Below, piece after piece: positions 24,649 to 31,333 of a stretch of 64,000 nucleotides of DNA. Origin of the DNA: Clostridiales bacterium (GTDB lineage Bacteria > Bacillota_A > Clostridia > Oscillospirales > Oscillospiraceae); assembly GCA_019410105.1 (NCBI GenBank), contig DXTB01000002.1:15940-79939 (forward strand). The letters run 5' to 3'. Under the pieces are notes generated by a model. It saw only the letters and a list, made by a program, of their open reading frames with translations, was not told where the DNA came from and made no database searches. Numbering within the stretch: position 1 is the first letter of the stretch; every line of letters starts with the position of its first letter. Position numbers and translations under genes: made by a program.

Positions 24649-26016
24649 ATGTATAACGACGAACACAATCTCTATCACTACACCTACCGGAAGGACGGCA
24701 GCGAGGCGGAGGCGCATCCGGCTCCCCAGCCCGGCCCGGTACAGGACCATAACAGCGGGCCGCAGCAGCCCGTGCAGGAGATGAAGCCTGTGAAGAAAAA
24801 CCGCATTGGACTGAAGGTGACGGCCCTGGCCCTGTGCTGCGCCCTGCTGGGCGGCGCCGTGGGCGGCGGCATTGTCTGGGGCGTCGGCAGAAGCGGCGAC
24901 GAGACCTCGGTCAACGTCAGCGGCCGCACCGTCAGTCAGGTCGCACTGAAAACCGTGGACGGCAAGACGGCGATGAGCGACGCGGAGGTTTACGCCGCCA
25001 ATGTCAACAGCGTGGTGTCTATCAATGTCACCGGGACCAACAGCAACAACTTCTTCGGTCAGCCGGTACAAACGGCATCCTCCGGCTCCGGCTTTATTCT
25101 CACCACGGATGGCTATATTGTCACCAACTACCATGTGGTGGAGGATGCCCAGACCGTGAAGGTCACCCTGTACAACGGCGATGAATACGACGCCCAGTAT
25201 GTGGGCGGGGATGAGGACTACGACATCGCGGTCATCAAGATCGAGGCCTCCGGCCTGCAGGCCGTCACCCTGGGCGACAGTGAGAAGCTGAATGTGGGCG
25301 ACCGGGTTCTGGCCATTGGCAACCCCCTGGGGGACCTGACGTTCTCCATGAGCGGCGGCATGGTCTCCAGCGTGAACCGCACCATCAACGTGGACGGCAC
25401 GCCCTTCAATATGATCCAGACCGATACCTCCATCAACCCCGGCAACTCCGGTGGTCCGCTGCTGAACAGCTACGGCGAGGTGGTGGGTATCGTGTCCGCC
25501 AAATACTCCAGCTACGGCAGCTCCGGCGAGAGTGTGGAGGGCTTGGGCTTCGCTATCCCCATCAATGACGTCATCAGCATGATCCAGGAGATCATGACCA
25601 ACGGCTATGTGAGCAACAAGGCCTATCTGGGCGCCACCATCGGCACCCTGACCAGCGGCATGGCCCAGCAGTACCGCTATGACATCAGCCAGGGTGCCTT
25701 CGTATACTCTGTGGAGGACGGCAGTCCGGCGGCTGCGGCGGGCCTGCAGCTGGGCGACGTTATCACCGCCATCGACGGCACGGAGATCACCTCCCTGGAG
25801 GACCTGACCGCCGCCAAGAAGGGCTATGCGGCCGGCGATACCTCCACACTGACCGTCTACCGCCAGGGTGAGACCATCACTCTGGAGCTGACCTGGGGCG
25901 CCGTGTCTGCCGATCAGCAGTCCGCTATGCAGGGCCAGACGGAGCAGGATCAGAACACCCAGAACGGCGGCGGGTACACCAATCCTTACGACCTCTTCGA
26001 GTACTTCTTCGGCTGA
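24649..26016 (+). CDS. htrA: HtrA/DegP-like membrane-anchored serine protease with PDZ domain
   Basis: 455 aa. A cytoplasmic, Pro-rich N-terminus of about 50 residues and one membrane helix (about 54-80) lead to a trypsin-like domain with His162 (TNYHVV), Asp192 (YDIAVIK) and Ser267 (NPGNSGGP), then a PDZ domain (about 345-430, SPAAAAGLQLGDVITAIDG) and a Gln/Asn/Gly-rich tail. It degrades or refolds misfolded proteins outside the membrane. AGGAGG lies 8 nt before the ATG. In many Firmicutes htrA is envelope-stress controlled; I find no clear sigma-A promoter with good spacing here. Confidence 0.94.
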   Translation: MYNDEHNLYHYTYRKDGSEAEAHPAPQPGPVQDHNSGPQQPVQEMKPVKKNRIGLKVTALALCCALLGGAVGGGIVWGVGRSGDETSVNVSGRTVSQVALKTVDGKTAMSDAEVYAANVNSVVSINVTGTNSNNFFGQPVQTASSGSGFILTTDGYIVTNYHVVEDAQTVKVTLYNGDEYDAQYVGGDEDYDIAVIKIEASGLQAVTLGDSEKLNVGDRVLAIGNPLGDLTFSMSGGMVSSVNRTINVDGTPFNMIQTDTSINPGNSGGPLLNSYGEVVGIVSAKYSSYGSSGESVEGLGFAIPINDVISMIQEIMTNGYVSNKAYLGATIGTLTSGMAQQYRYDISQGAFVYSVEDGSPAAAAGLQLGDVITAIDGTEITSLEDLTAAKKGYAAGDTSTLTVYRQGETITLELTWGAVSADQQSAMQGQTEQDQNTQNGGGYTNPYDLFEYFFG

Positions 26017-26090
26017 TGGCGGGAGACTCCCGCAGCCAGAAATAACTCTGCGGCCCGGTGGCGGCTCTGCGGCAGATGCTGCGGAAGGGC

Positions 26091-26112
26091 AAAAAGCCGC
26101 CGGATGCGGCGG
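26091..26112 (-). terminator. Minus-strand terminator downstream of the small membrane peptide gene
   Basis: Minus strand: CCGCCG and CGGCGG (26107-26112, 26097-26102) around a four-base loop, then C and TTTTT. It is the last of three tandem hairpins between htrA and the peptide gene. Confidence 0.5.
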
Positions 26113-26136
26113 GCGGCGGAGATTTCAGATAGAACG

Positions 26137-26170
26137 AAAAGGGCGCACCGCGGAACCGCGGTGCGCCTTT
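26137..26170. terminator. htrA terminator hairpin, bidirectional
   Basis: Stem of about 14 bp (AAAAGGGCGCACCGCGG with CCGCGGTGCGCCTTT, loop AA). The plus tail is CTTTCC and the minus tail TTTTCGTTC. Confidence 0.65.
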
Positions 26171-26177
26171 CCAGTAT

Positions 26178-26211
26178 GGAAGCGGCGTCCATCGAAATGG
26201 ACGCCGCTTCC
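26178..26211. other. Perfect 15-bp hairpin without a T-tract
   Basis: 26178-26192 pairs perfectly with 26197-26211 around CGAA. Neither side has a run of T, so it is not a standard terminator. It may stabilise the 3' end of the peptide-gene transcript. Confidence 0.5.
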
Positions 26212-26249
26212 GCACTGAATAAAAATGAAGGGAGAGATGGAAAGCAGAA

Positions 26250-26375
26250 TCATTTGGAGGCAGGCTCCTCCTCTTTAGCAGACTGCTTGTTTTTGTGGGC
26301 CTTGATGGAGCTGTTGATGCAGCCCAGCGCCAAGACAGCAACGATTGCGAGCATCACATAGCCGCCGACTTCCAT
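26250..26375 (-). CDS. 41-residue single-pass membrane peptide, function unknown
   Basis: The ORF starts at 26375 with GGAGGTG 7 nt upstream and encodes MEVGGYVMLAIVAVLALGCI, then a charged tail (KAHKNKQSAKEEEP) before TGA. About 18 residues are hydrophobic, so one membrane helix with a cytoplasmic charged tail is likely. Support comes from the near-ideal ribosome binding site, an operator-like promoter region (26434-26489) and the absence of any competing gene. Small proteins of this form often modulate transporters or kinases; no homologue is recognised. Confidence 0.6.
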   Translation of the reverse strand: MEVGGYVMLAIVAVLALGCINSSIKAHKNKQSAKEEEPASK

Positions 26376-26433
26376 GAGAGGACACCTCCTTCCCGATTCG
26401 GATTCGAGGATTTATTTACGAAAAGTTGTCATG

Positions 26434-26489
26434 AATATAAAAATATTAACGAATTCTTAACGACCTCTTAACGATATCTTAGCGCCAAT
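26434..26489 (-). promoter_or_regulatory. Four 11-bp direct repeats plus -10 box upstream of the membrane peptide gene
   Basis: On the plus strand TTAACGAATTC, TTAACGACCTC, TTAACGATATC and TTAGCGCCAAT follow each other without gap (26446-26489), an exact 11-bp period. On the minus strand TATATT (26434-26439) fits a -10 box, and the nearest repeats occupy the -35 position. Tandem 11-bp repeats of TTAAC-type hexamers are how PhoP/PhoB-class response regulators bind, so a response-regulator-activated promoter is the best reading (inference). Confidence 0.55.
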
Positions 26490-26494
26490 GAGCC

Positions 26495-26546
26495 AAAAAA
26501 GCAAGCCCCTTTTCGGAAAAATTTTTCGCGCTTTCCGAAAGGGGCT
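26495..26546 (-). terminator. Terminator of the Crp/Fnr-family gene
   Basis: Minus strand: AGCCCCTTTCGGAAA at 26532-26546 pairs with the complementary run at 26504-26520 with one bulge, followed by GCTTTTTT. The stem touches the stop codon. Confidence 0.8.
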
Positions 26547-27196
26547 CAGTCCAGAAAATATCCCAGGGAGGCAAACACCTCAGACAGCCGCTGGGGGGCC
26601 AGAATCTCGATCCTGCGGTAAGACTGGCGGAGGATGCCGGCCTCCCGAAACTGTTTGAGGATGCGGGTGACGGAGACACGGCTCATACCGGTGATGGCCG
26701 CGATCTGCTCGTGGGTGTACGGAATGGAGGGACCGGAGCTGGCGCAACAGGTGTGCAGGAAATAGGCCACCCGCTTGTCATCCTCCAGAAAGTGGGAACA
26801 GCAGATATAGTCGGACAGCATGGTGATCCGCCGCACAAAATGGGCCATCAGGTCCTGGGGAGGATAGCCGTGCTCCTGCCACAGCTTCCAAAAGCGGTCT
26901 GCCGCCAGCAGATAGACCTCCGCCGGAGAGATGGCGGACACGCTGACCATGACCTTGGCGTGATACACCAGGGCGCTGCTGCCGAACAGATTGCCGGGTC
27001 CCAGGTAAAAGAGGGAGATCTCATCTCCGCTGGGACCGAGGCAGAAGGTGCGGAGCTGCCCCTTGACCAGAAAGCCTGCCTGTGCGGACAGCGCACCCTT
27101 TTCCAGCAGGACCTCGCCGCTGCGGTACTGGCGTCTGACGCCGTATTTGACAAAAAGCTCCCCCACGTGGGGGCTGATCTGGATGTCGCCGGACAC
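26546..27196 (-). CDS. Crp/Fnr-family transcriptional regulator
   Basis: 216 aa. A cyclic-nucleotide-binding-type beta roll (about 20-120, YRSGEVLLEKGALSAQAGFL) and a C-terminal winged helix (about 150-216; YTHEQIAAITGMSRVSVTRI). Cysteines occur as a CC pair (YICCSH, HTCCASSG) but not in the N-terminal four-Cys pattern of Fnr, so an Fe-S sensor is not supported. The start is GTG at 27196 with AAAGGAGG 11 nt upstream. A palindromic site lies in the intergenic region shared with the divergent tdh gene. Confidence 0.9.
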   Translation of the reverse strand: MSGDIQISPHVGELFVKYGVRRQYRSGEVLLEKGALSAQAGFLVKGQLRTFCLGPSGDEISLFYLGPGNLFGSSALVYHAKVMVSVSAISPAEVYLLAADRFWKLWQEHGYPPQDLMAHFVRRITMLSDYICCSHFLEDDKRVAYFLHTCCASSGPSIPYTHEQIAAITGMSRVSVTRILKQFREAGILRQSYRRIEILAPQRLSEVFASLGYFLD

Positions 27197-27283
27197 GGGG
27201 CATCCCGCCTCCTTTCCTGAGAGGATTCCATATCAACATCAACAAAAATAGTAGCAGATTTTCTCCCATTCCACAAGATGCAT

Positions 27284-27301
27284 TTGTATCACCTGTTACA
27301 A
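27284..27301. promoter_or_regulatory. Crp/Fnr-like palindromic operator between crp-type gene and tdh
   Basis: TTGTATCACCTGTTACAA is an 18-bp dyad with 7 of 9 symmetric positions (TTGTA-CA--TG-TACAA). Its centre is about 42 bp upstream of the start predicted from the -10 TACAAT at 27323-27328, the classic class II activator position. The divergent Crp/Fnr protein is the obvious candidate binder. Confidence 0.55.
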
Positions 27302-27322
27302 TCTGGCCGCCGGCTCTCCCTT

Positions 27323-27328
27323 TACAAT
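27323..27328 (+). promoter_or_regulatory. -10 element of the tdh promoter
   Basis: TACAAT without a matching -35 hexamer at 16-18 bp; the -35 position is covered by the end of the Crp/Fnr-like palindrome, as expected for an activator-dependent promoter. Confidence 0.45.
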
Positions 27329-27396
27329 AAGCATATCCCGACTGAGCGGCCCGGTCAGAATGCCGCGCGGCGCGGATCAAAAAGGAGGAGCTGACA

Positions 27397-28446
27397 ATGA
27401 AGGATACCATGTGCGGCCTTGTCAAGGAGGTCAACGCCCCGTCCGGCCTGGTCTATCACACTGACCTGCCGATCCCGGAGATCAATGACGATGAAGTCCT
27501 CATCAAGGTCCACTGCTCGGCCATCTGCGGCACGGATCTGCACATCATGGAATGGGACGAGTGGTCCCAGAAGCGGATCAAGGCCCCCGTTACCGTGGGC
27601 CATGAGACAGCCGGCGAGATCGTGGCGGTGGGAAAAAACGTCACGGAGCGCAAGGTGGGCGACCGGGTGTCCTGCGAGTCCCATATTCCCTGCGGCGAGT
27701 GCTATTTCTGCAAGAACGGGATGCCACACATCTGCAAGAACGTGAAGCTGTTCGGCTGCACCCAGAACGGAGCCTTCGCCGAATACGCCAAGATCCGCTG
27801 GGACTGCACGTTCCTGCTGGAGGATGACGTCACCGACGAGGCGGCCTGCATGTTCGAGCCCATGGGCGCTGGGATTCACGGCGTGGAGGCGGCGGAGGTC
27901 AACGGAAAGACCGTGCTGGTCAGCGGCTGCGGCCCCATCGGTCTGACAGCCATCAGCGCCAGCAAGACCTTCGGCGCTGTCAAGGTCATCGCCTGCGACC
28001 TGATCGATGAGAAGCTGGAGGTGGCCAAGAAGATGGGCGCCGACGCGGTGCTCAACAGCGCCAAGTGCGACCTGCCGGCGGAGGTCAGGACTCTGACCGG
28101 CGGCGTGGGAGTGGACGCGGCCATCGACATCACCGGCGCGGAGCCCGCCCTCAACAGCGCCCTCAAGTGCCTGCGGGCTGCGGGCCGTCTGGTGTGCGTG
28201 GGACTGCCCACCAAGCCCATCACCTTCCACGACATGACCGACGACCTGGTCTATCGGGAGGTCCAGCTGACCGGCGTCTCCGGACGGAAGATCTGGGAGA
28301 CCTGGGAGGACTTCGCCAAGGTCATGAAGGGACCCTATTTCAAGCTGGATCAGGTCATCGGCGGCCGCTTCCCCATGAAGGACTTTGAGGCCGCTCTGGC
28401 GCAGATCCACAGCGGCGTGCCCGGCAAGATGATCCTGTATCCCTGA
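27397..28446 (+). CDS. tdh: Zinc-dependent alcohol dehydrogenase, L-threonine 3-dehydrogenase-like
   Basis: 349 aa, medium-chain dehydrogenase/reductase. Catalytic zinc ligands lie in SAICGTDLHI and TVGHETAGE; the structural zinc site has the spaced cysteines of CGECYFCKNGMPHIC; the Rossmann motif is VLVSGCGPIGLTAI. The stretch CGTDLHIMEWDEWSQKRIKAP is characteristic of threonine 3-dehydrogenase, which oxidises threonine to 2-amino-3-ketobutyrate. No kbl gene is adjacent, so related polyol substrates remain possible. AAAGGAGGAG lies 6 nt before the ATG. The upstream region suggests activation by the divergent Crp/Fnr protein. Confidence 0.82.
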   Translation: MKDTMCGLVKEVNAPSGLVYHTDLPIPEINDDEVLIKVHCSAICGTDLHIMEWDEWSQKRIKAPVTVGHETAGEIVAVGKNVTERKVGDRVSCESHIPCGECYFCKNGMPHICKNVKLFGCTQNGAFAEYAKIRWDCTFLLEDDVTDEAACMFEPMGAGIHGVEAAEVNGKTVLVSGCGPIGLTAISASKTFGAVKVIACDLIDEKLEVAKKMGADAVLNSAKCDLPAEVRTLTGGVGVDAAIDITGAEPALNSALKCLRAAGRLVCVGLPTKPITFHDMTDDLVYREVQLTGVSGRKIWETWEDFAKVMKGPYFKLDQVIGGRFPMKDFEAALAQIHSGVPGKMILYP

Positions 28447-28531
28447 TCCCGCCCCGCAGAACAGGTAGGAGGAGACTGTGCCCATTCTGCGGCGGACCCT
28501 GACCCGGCCCGGAGATGCTGAACGATCCTGA

Positions 28532-28562
28532 AACACCCCCGCCGCATCGCGGCGGGGGTGTT
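28532..28562. terminator. Terminator between tdh and the HTH/membrane gene pair
   Basis: A 14-bp perfect stem (28532-28545 with 28549-28562), loop ATC. T-tracts on both sides are short, but it lies between two convergent units. Confidence 0.65.
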
Positions 28563-28567
28563 CTGCG

Positions 28568-28762
28568 TCAGTCCGGTAGATGGAAGATATCCTCCACAGG
28601 GGTTTTCAGCAGCCGGGCCAGCCGCATGGCCAGCCCCAGGGTGGGATCGTACTTGTTGTTCTCAATGGCGTTGATGGTTTGGCGGGTGACGCCCAGCTCC
28701 CGTGCCAGGTCCTCCTGCCGGAGCCCCGCCGCCTTCCGCAGCTCCCGAATCCGGTTTTCCAT
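28568..28762 (-). CDS. Small XRE-family HTH regulator (YozG-like)
   Basis: 64 aa, essentially a single HTH domain (RKAAGLRQEDLARELGVTRQ, then INAIENNKYDPTLGLAMRLA). It lies 3 nt after a small membrane protein gene, a pairing common in Firmicutes in which the HTH controls the pair. A TGTCAA/TTGACA dyad near the promoter (29095-29112) is a candidate operator for it. Confidence 0.88.
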   Translation of the reverse strand: MENRIRELRKAAGLRQEDLARELGVTRQTINAIENNKYDPTLGLAMRLARLLKTPVEDIFHLPD

Positions 28763-28765
28763 GGA

Positions 28766-29071
28766 TCACAGCCCCGCACACCGCAGCAGCAGGCCGAAGG
28801 CCAGCAGGAAGACTGCCAGCAGCGGGACATACAGCAGGAAGCTCCTGGCGCCGTCCCGGTCCCCGGCGCGCCATCTCCCCACCTGCAGGGCCAGAAAATA
28901 CAGGAGATTCTGAAAGATCAACAGGTACATGGGCGCGGTGAAACGGCCGGTGTGGACGCAGTCCCAGATCCCCCATATAAACAGGGCCATCACCGTGAAG
29001 AACCAGGCCACCCGGATGGCGTTCAGGGAGAGGTGGAGTTCCATCTCATCCATGTTCCGAAAGAATTTCAT
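28766..29071 (-). CDS. Small multi-pass membrane protein paired with HTH regulator
   Basis: 101 aa with three hydrophobic segments (about 18-38, 47-67 and 79-99). The N-terminus KFFRNMDEMELHLSLNAIR is amphipathic and the end is LLRCAGL. No catalytic motif. AAGGAGG lies 8 nt before the ATG at 29071; the open frame upstream to 29167 runs across the promoter and is not real. Co-transcribed with the HTH gene. Function unknown. Confidence 0.8.
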   Translation of the reverse strand: MKFFRNMDEMELHLSLNAIRVAWFFTVMALFIWGIWDCVHTGRFTAPMYLLIFQNLLYFLALQVGRWRAGDRDGARSFLLYVPLLAVFLLAFGLLLRCAGL

Positions 29072-29094
29072 AGAACTGCCTCCTTGCTTTGAAT

Positions 29095-29112
29095 TGTCAA
29101 GTTCTTTTGACA
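29095..29112. promoter_or_regulatory. Inverted repeat, candidate operator of the HTH/membrane pair
   Basis: TGTCAA and TTGACA (29095-29100, 29107-29112) form a 6-bp dyad with a 6-bp centre, just downstream of the -10 box of the minus-strand promoter, where a repressor would block elongation. Confidence 0.45.
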
Positions 29113-29117
29113 TTTTT

Positions 29118-29146
29118 AGAATAGCACGGCAGATGCGAAATGTCAA
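29118..29146 (-). promoter_or_regulatory. Strong promoter of the HTH/membrane pair
   Basis: Minus strand: consensus TTGACA (29141-29146), 17-bp spacer, TATTCT (29118-29123). Confidence 0.7.
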
Positions 29147-29204
29147 TAGTGTTTTACATTTTCGCAAAGAGGATAGAAAAACGTCGGGGAACGCAGGCTG
29201 ACCC

Positions 29205-29233
29205 TTGCGCTTTTGGGCCTGAAATGGTACAAT
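29205..29233 (+). promoter_or_regulatory. ychF promoter
   Basis: TTGCGC (29205-29210), 17-bp spacer, TACAAT (29228-29233), about 35 nt before the ychF ATG. Confidence 0.6.
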
Positions 29234-29270
29234 AATTGTCCGAAAATATCAGCAAGGGAGCGCTGCTTTT

Positions 29271-30362
29271 ATGAAATTAGGTATCGTGGGTCTGCCCAAT
29301 GTGGGCAAATCGACCCTGTTCAACGCCATCACCAACGCCGGCGCCGAGAGCGCCAACTATCCGTTCTGCACCATCGACCCCAACGTGGGCATGGTAGCAG
29401 TGCCGGACGAGCGGCTGGACAAGCTGGCGGAGATGTATCAGCCGGATAAGAAGACCCCGGCGGTCATCGAATTCGTGGACATCGCCGGACTGGTGAAGGG
29501 CGCCAGCAAGGGCGAGGGCCTGGGCAACAAGTTCCTGGCCAACATCCGGGAGACCGACGCCATCGTCCACGTGGTCCGCTGCTTTGACGACGAGAACGTC
29601 ATTCACGTGGAGGGCAGCACGGACCCCAGGCGGGACATCGACATCATCAACATGGAGTTGGTGATGGCGGACCTGGAGATGGTCCAGCGCCGGGTGGAGA
29701 AGGCCACGAAAGCCCTGAAGGGCGACAAGAAGTTCCAGCATGAGGTGGACGTGTTCACCGCACTGCAGAAGCATCTGGACGGGGGCAATCTGGCCCGGAC
29801 CTTTGCCTGTGACGAGGACGACGCGGCCCTGATCGCCACCTCCGACCTGCTGACCCTGAAGCCTGTGATCTACGCCGCCAACACCGACGAGGCGGGCTTC
29901 GCCGATCTGGAGCATAATCAGTACTACCAGCAGGTGAAGGCCATTGCCGACGCGGAGGGCAGCCGGGTGCTGCCCATCTGCGCCAAGATGGAGCAGGACA
30001 TCGCCGAGCTGGAGGGCGAGGAGAAGCTGATGTTTCTGGAGGAGCTGGGAGTGGAGGAGTCCGGCCTGGACCGGCTCATCAAGTGCTCCTACGCTCTGCT
30101 GGGCCTGATCTCCTTCCTGACCTACGGCAAGGACGAGTGCCGGGCCTGGACCATCAAGAAGGGCACCAAGGCCCCCCAGGCCGCCGGCAAGATCCACTCC
30201 GACATCGAGCGGGGCTTCATCCGGGCGGAGGTCATCGCATACGATGACATGATCGCCTGCGGTAGCGTCAACGCCGCCAAGGAGAAAGGGCTGCTCCGCA
30301 GCGAGGGCAAGGAGTATGTGGTTCAGGACGGAGACATGGTCTACTTCCGGTTCAACGTATGA
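29271..30362 (+). CDS. ychF: Redox-regulated ATPase/GTPase YchF (Obg family)
   Basis: 363 aa, the normal length. G1 is [10 protein letters not shown]3 [16 protein letters not shown], the NxxE nucleotide-specificity motif (AANTDEAG region) is ATP-preferring, a coiled coil spans about 130-200, and the C-terminal TGS domain ends in [13 protein letters not shown]. YchF (OLA1) associates with ribosomes and is implicated in stress control of translation. It is followed by a small overlapping ORF. Confidence 0.96.
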   Translation: MKLGIVGLPNVGKSTLFNAITNAGAESANYPFCTIDPNVGMVAVPDERLDKLAEMYQPDKKTPAVIEFVDIAGLVKGASKGEGLGNKFLANIRETDAIVHVVRCFDDENVIHVEGSTDPRRDIDIINMELVMADLEMVQRRVEKATKALKGDKKFQHEVDVFTALQKHLDGGNLARTFACDEDDAALIATSDLLTLKPVIYAANTDEAGFADLEHNQYYQQVKAIADAEGSRVLPICAKMEQDIAELEGEEKLMFLEELGVEESGLDRLIKCSYALLGLISFLTYGKDECRAWTIKKGTKAPQAAGKIHSDIERGFIRAEVIAYDDMIACGSVNAAKEKGLLRSEGKEYVVQDGDMVYFRFNV

Positions 30363-30565
30363 TGACGGAGGCGGAGAGACTGGCGGCCTATGACCGCATG
30401 TACGCCGACCTGCTGAAGGAACGGGACAAGGTCCTGGCGGACATGGACAAGCTCCGCGCCGCGGGAAGGAATCGGGGAACCACCTACCAGCAGCTGTTGG
30501 CCCAGAAACTGACGGTTCAGAACCTGATCGGCCGGTTTGAGATCTACGGAATCAAAGAAGTGTGA
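30359..30565 (+). CDS. Small charged coiled-coil protein, function unknown
   Basis: 68 aa, mostly helix-forming charged residues (ERLAAYDRMYADLLKERDK, then KLRAAGRNRGTTYQQLLAQK). The ATG overlaps the ychF stop by 3 nt and there is no strong ribosome binding site, so translation is probably coupled to ychF. A terminator follows directly. No motif recognised; a partner of YchF is possible but unsupported. Confidence 0.7.
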   Translation: MMTEAERLAAYDRMYADLLKERDKVLADMDKLRAAGRNRGTTYQQLLAQKLTVQNLIGRFEIYGIKEV

Positions 30566-30568
30566 GGG

Positions 30569-30599
30569 ACAGGCAGGCGCAAATGCGCCTGCCTGTTTT
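30569..30599 (+). terminator. Terminator of the ychF operon
   Basis: An 11-12-bp stem (CAGGCAGGCGC with GCGCCTGCCTG) followed by TTTTG, 4 nt after the stop codon. Confidence 0.85.
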
Positions 30600-30722
30600 G
30601 CCTGCGGAGAGGGATCTCCTGACGGCAGGCCGGTCCCATGGGCAAAAGGGACCGGGCGTCTGGCAGGACAGCATTCCATATAGCGGGCGGCCGTCCGCTG
30701 TCCGGCAGAAAAATTCCCAGGG

Positions 30723-30749
30723 GGAAACATTTCGGCCCGCCCCGGCGTA
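30723..30749 (+). promoter_or_regulatory. Putative ECF-type promoter of the third ECF operon
   Basis: GGAAAC (30723-30728), 17 nt, CGTA (30746-30749), close to the SigW-type GAAAC...CGTA pattern, about 45 nt before the sigma gene ATG. Confidence 0.5.
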
Positions 30750-30793
30750 TATAGGTTGAAAGCGCTTTTCAAACGAGAGAAAGGAGGCATTGC

Positions 30794-31333
30794 ATGGAAG
30801 AGGCTGAAATCCTGCTGCGCAATGCCATGGAACACCACGGTGCCGCCGTCTACCGGCTGGCCCTGTGCCGGATGCAGAGCGTCCAGGACGCAGAGGACGT
30901 GTACCAGGACGTGTTTCTCCGGCTGCTGGGCCAGGAGGCATCTGCCTGGGACGGGGAGCATCTGCGGGCTTGGCTGCTGCGGTGCACGGTGAACCGGTGC
31001 CATGACCTGCACCGCTTCCGCCTGCGGCGTCCGGTGCTGGCGCTGGCGGACCTGCCGGAGACGGCCGCGGAAGCGGACAGCGGCGCCGCAGAGCTGTGGG
31101 ACGCAGTGGCCCGCCTGCCGGAAAAGCTGCGCGTCCCCATCCACCTGTATTATGCCGAGGGGTATTCCACGGAGGAGATCGCCGGGCTGCTGGACATTCC
31201 GGCGGCCACGGTCCGCACCCGGCTCCGCCGGGCCCGAAAAAGACTCAAAGACCTGCTGGGAGGAGACGACCATGAAGAAGAACGACTATCAGAATTTGAT
31301 GGAGCATATCCAGCCCCCCGCCGGGCTGAATGA
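30794..31333 (+). CDS. ECF RNA polymerase sigma factor
   Basis: 179 aa. Region 2 (VYRLALCRMQSVQDAEDVYQ, DVFLRLL, then WLLRCTVNRCHDL) and region 4 (LPEKLRVPIHLYYAEGYSTE, EIAGLLDIPAATVRTRLRRA) are complete. The C-terminal tail of about 20 residues (DHEEERLSEFDGAYPAPRRAE) is read in the 62-nt overlap with the next gene and may be non-functional. AAGGAGG lies 6 nt before the ATG. Partner of the M23-fused anti-sigma factor. Confidence 0.92.
   Translation: MEEAEILLRNAMEHHGAAVYRLALCRMQSVQDAEDVYQDVFLRLLGQEASAWDGEHLRAWLLRCTVNRCHDLHRFRLRRPVLALADLPETAAEADSGAAELWDAVARLPEKLRVPIHLYYAEGYSTEEIAGLLDIPAATVRTRLRRARKRLKDLLGGDDHEEERLSEFDGAYPAPRRAE

Noticed and set aside
26446..26489. Four tandem repeats considered as a CRISPR or minisatellite
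   Set aside because: Only about 44 bp, 11-bp unit, and positioned over a promoter; a transcription factor site explains them better.
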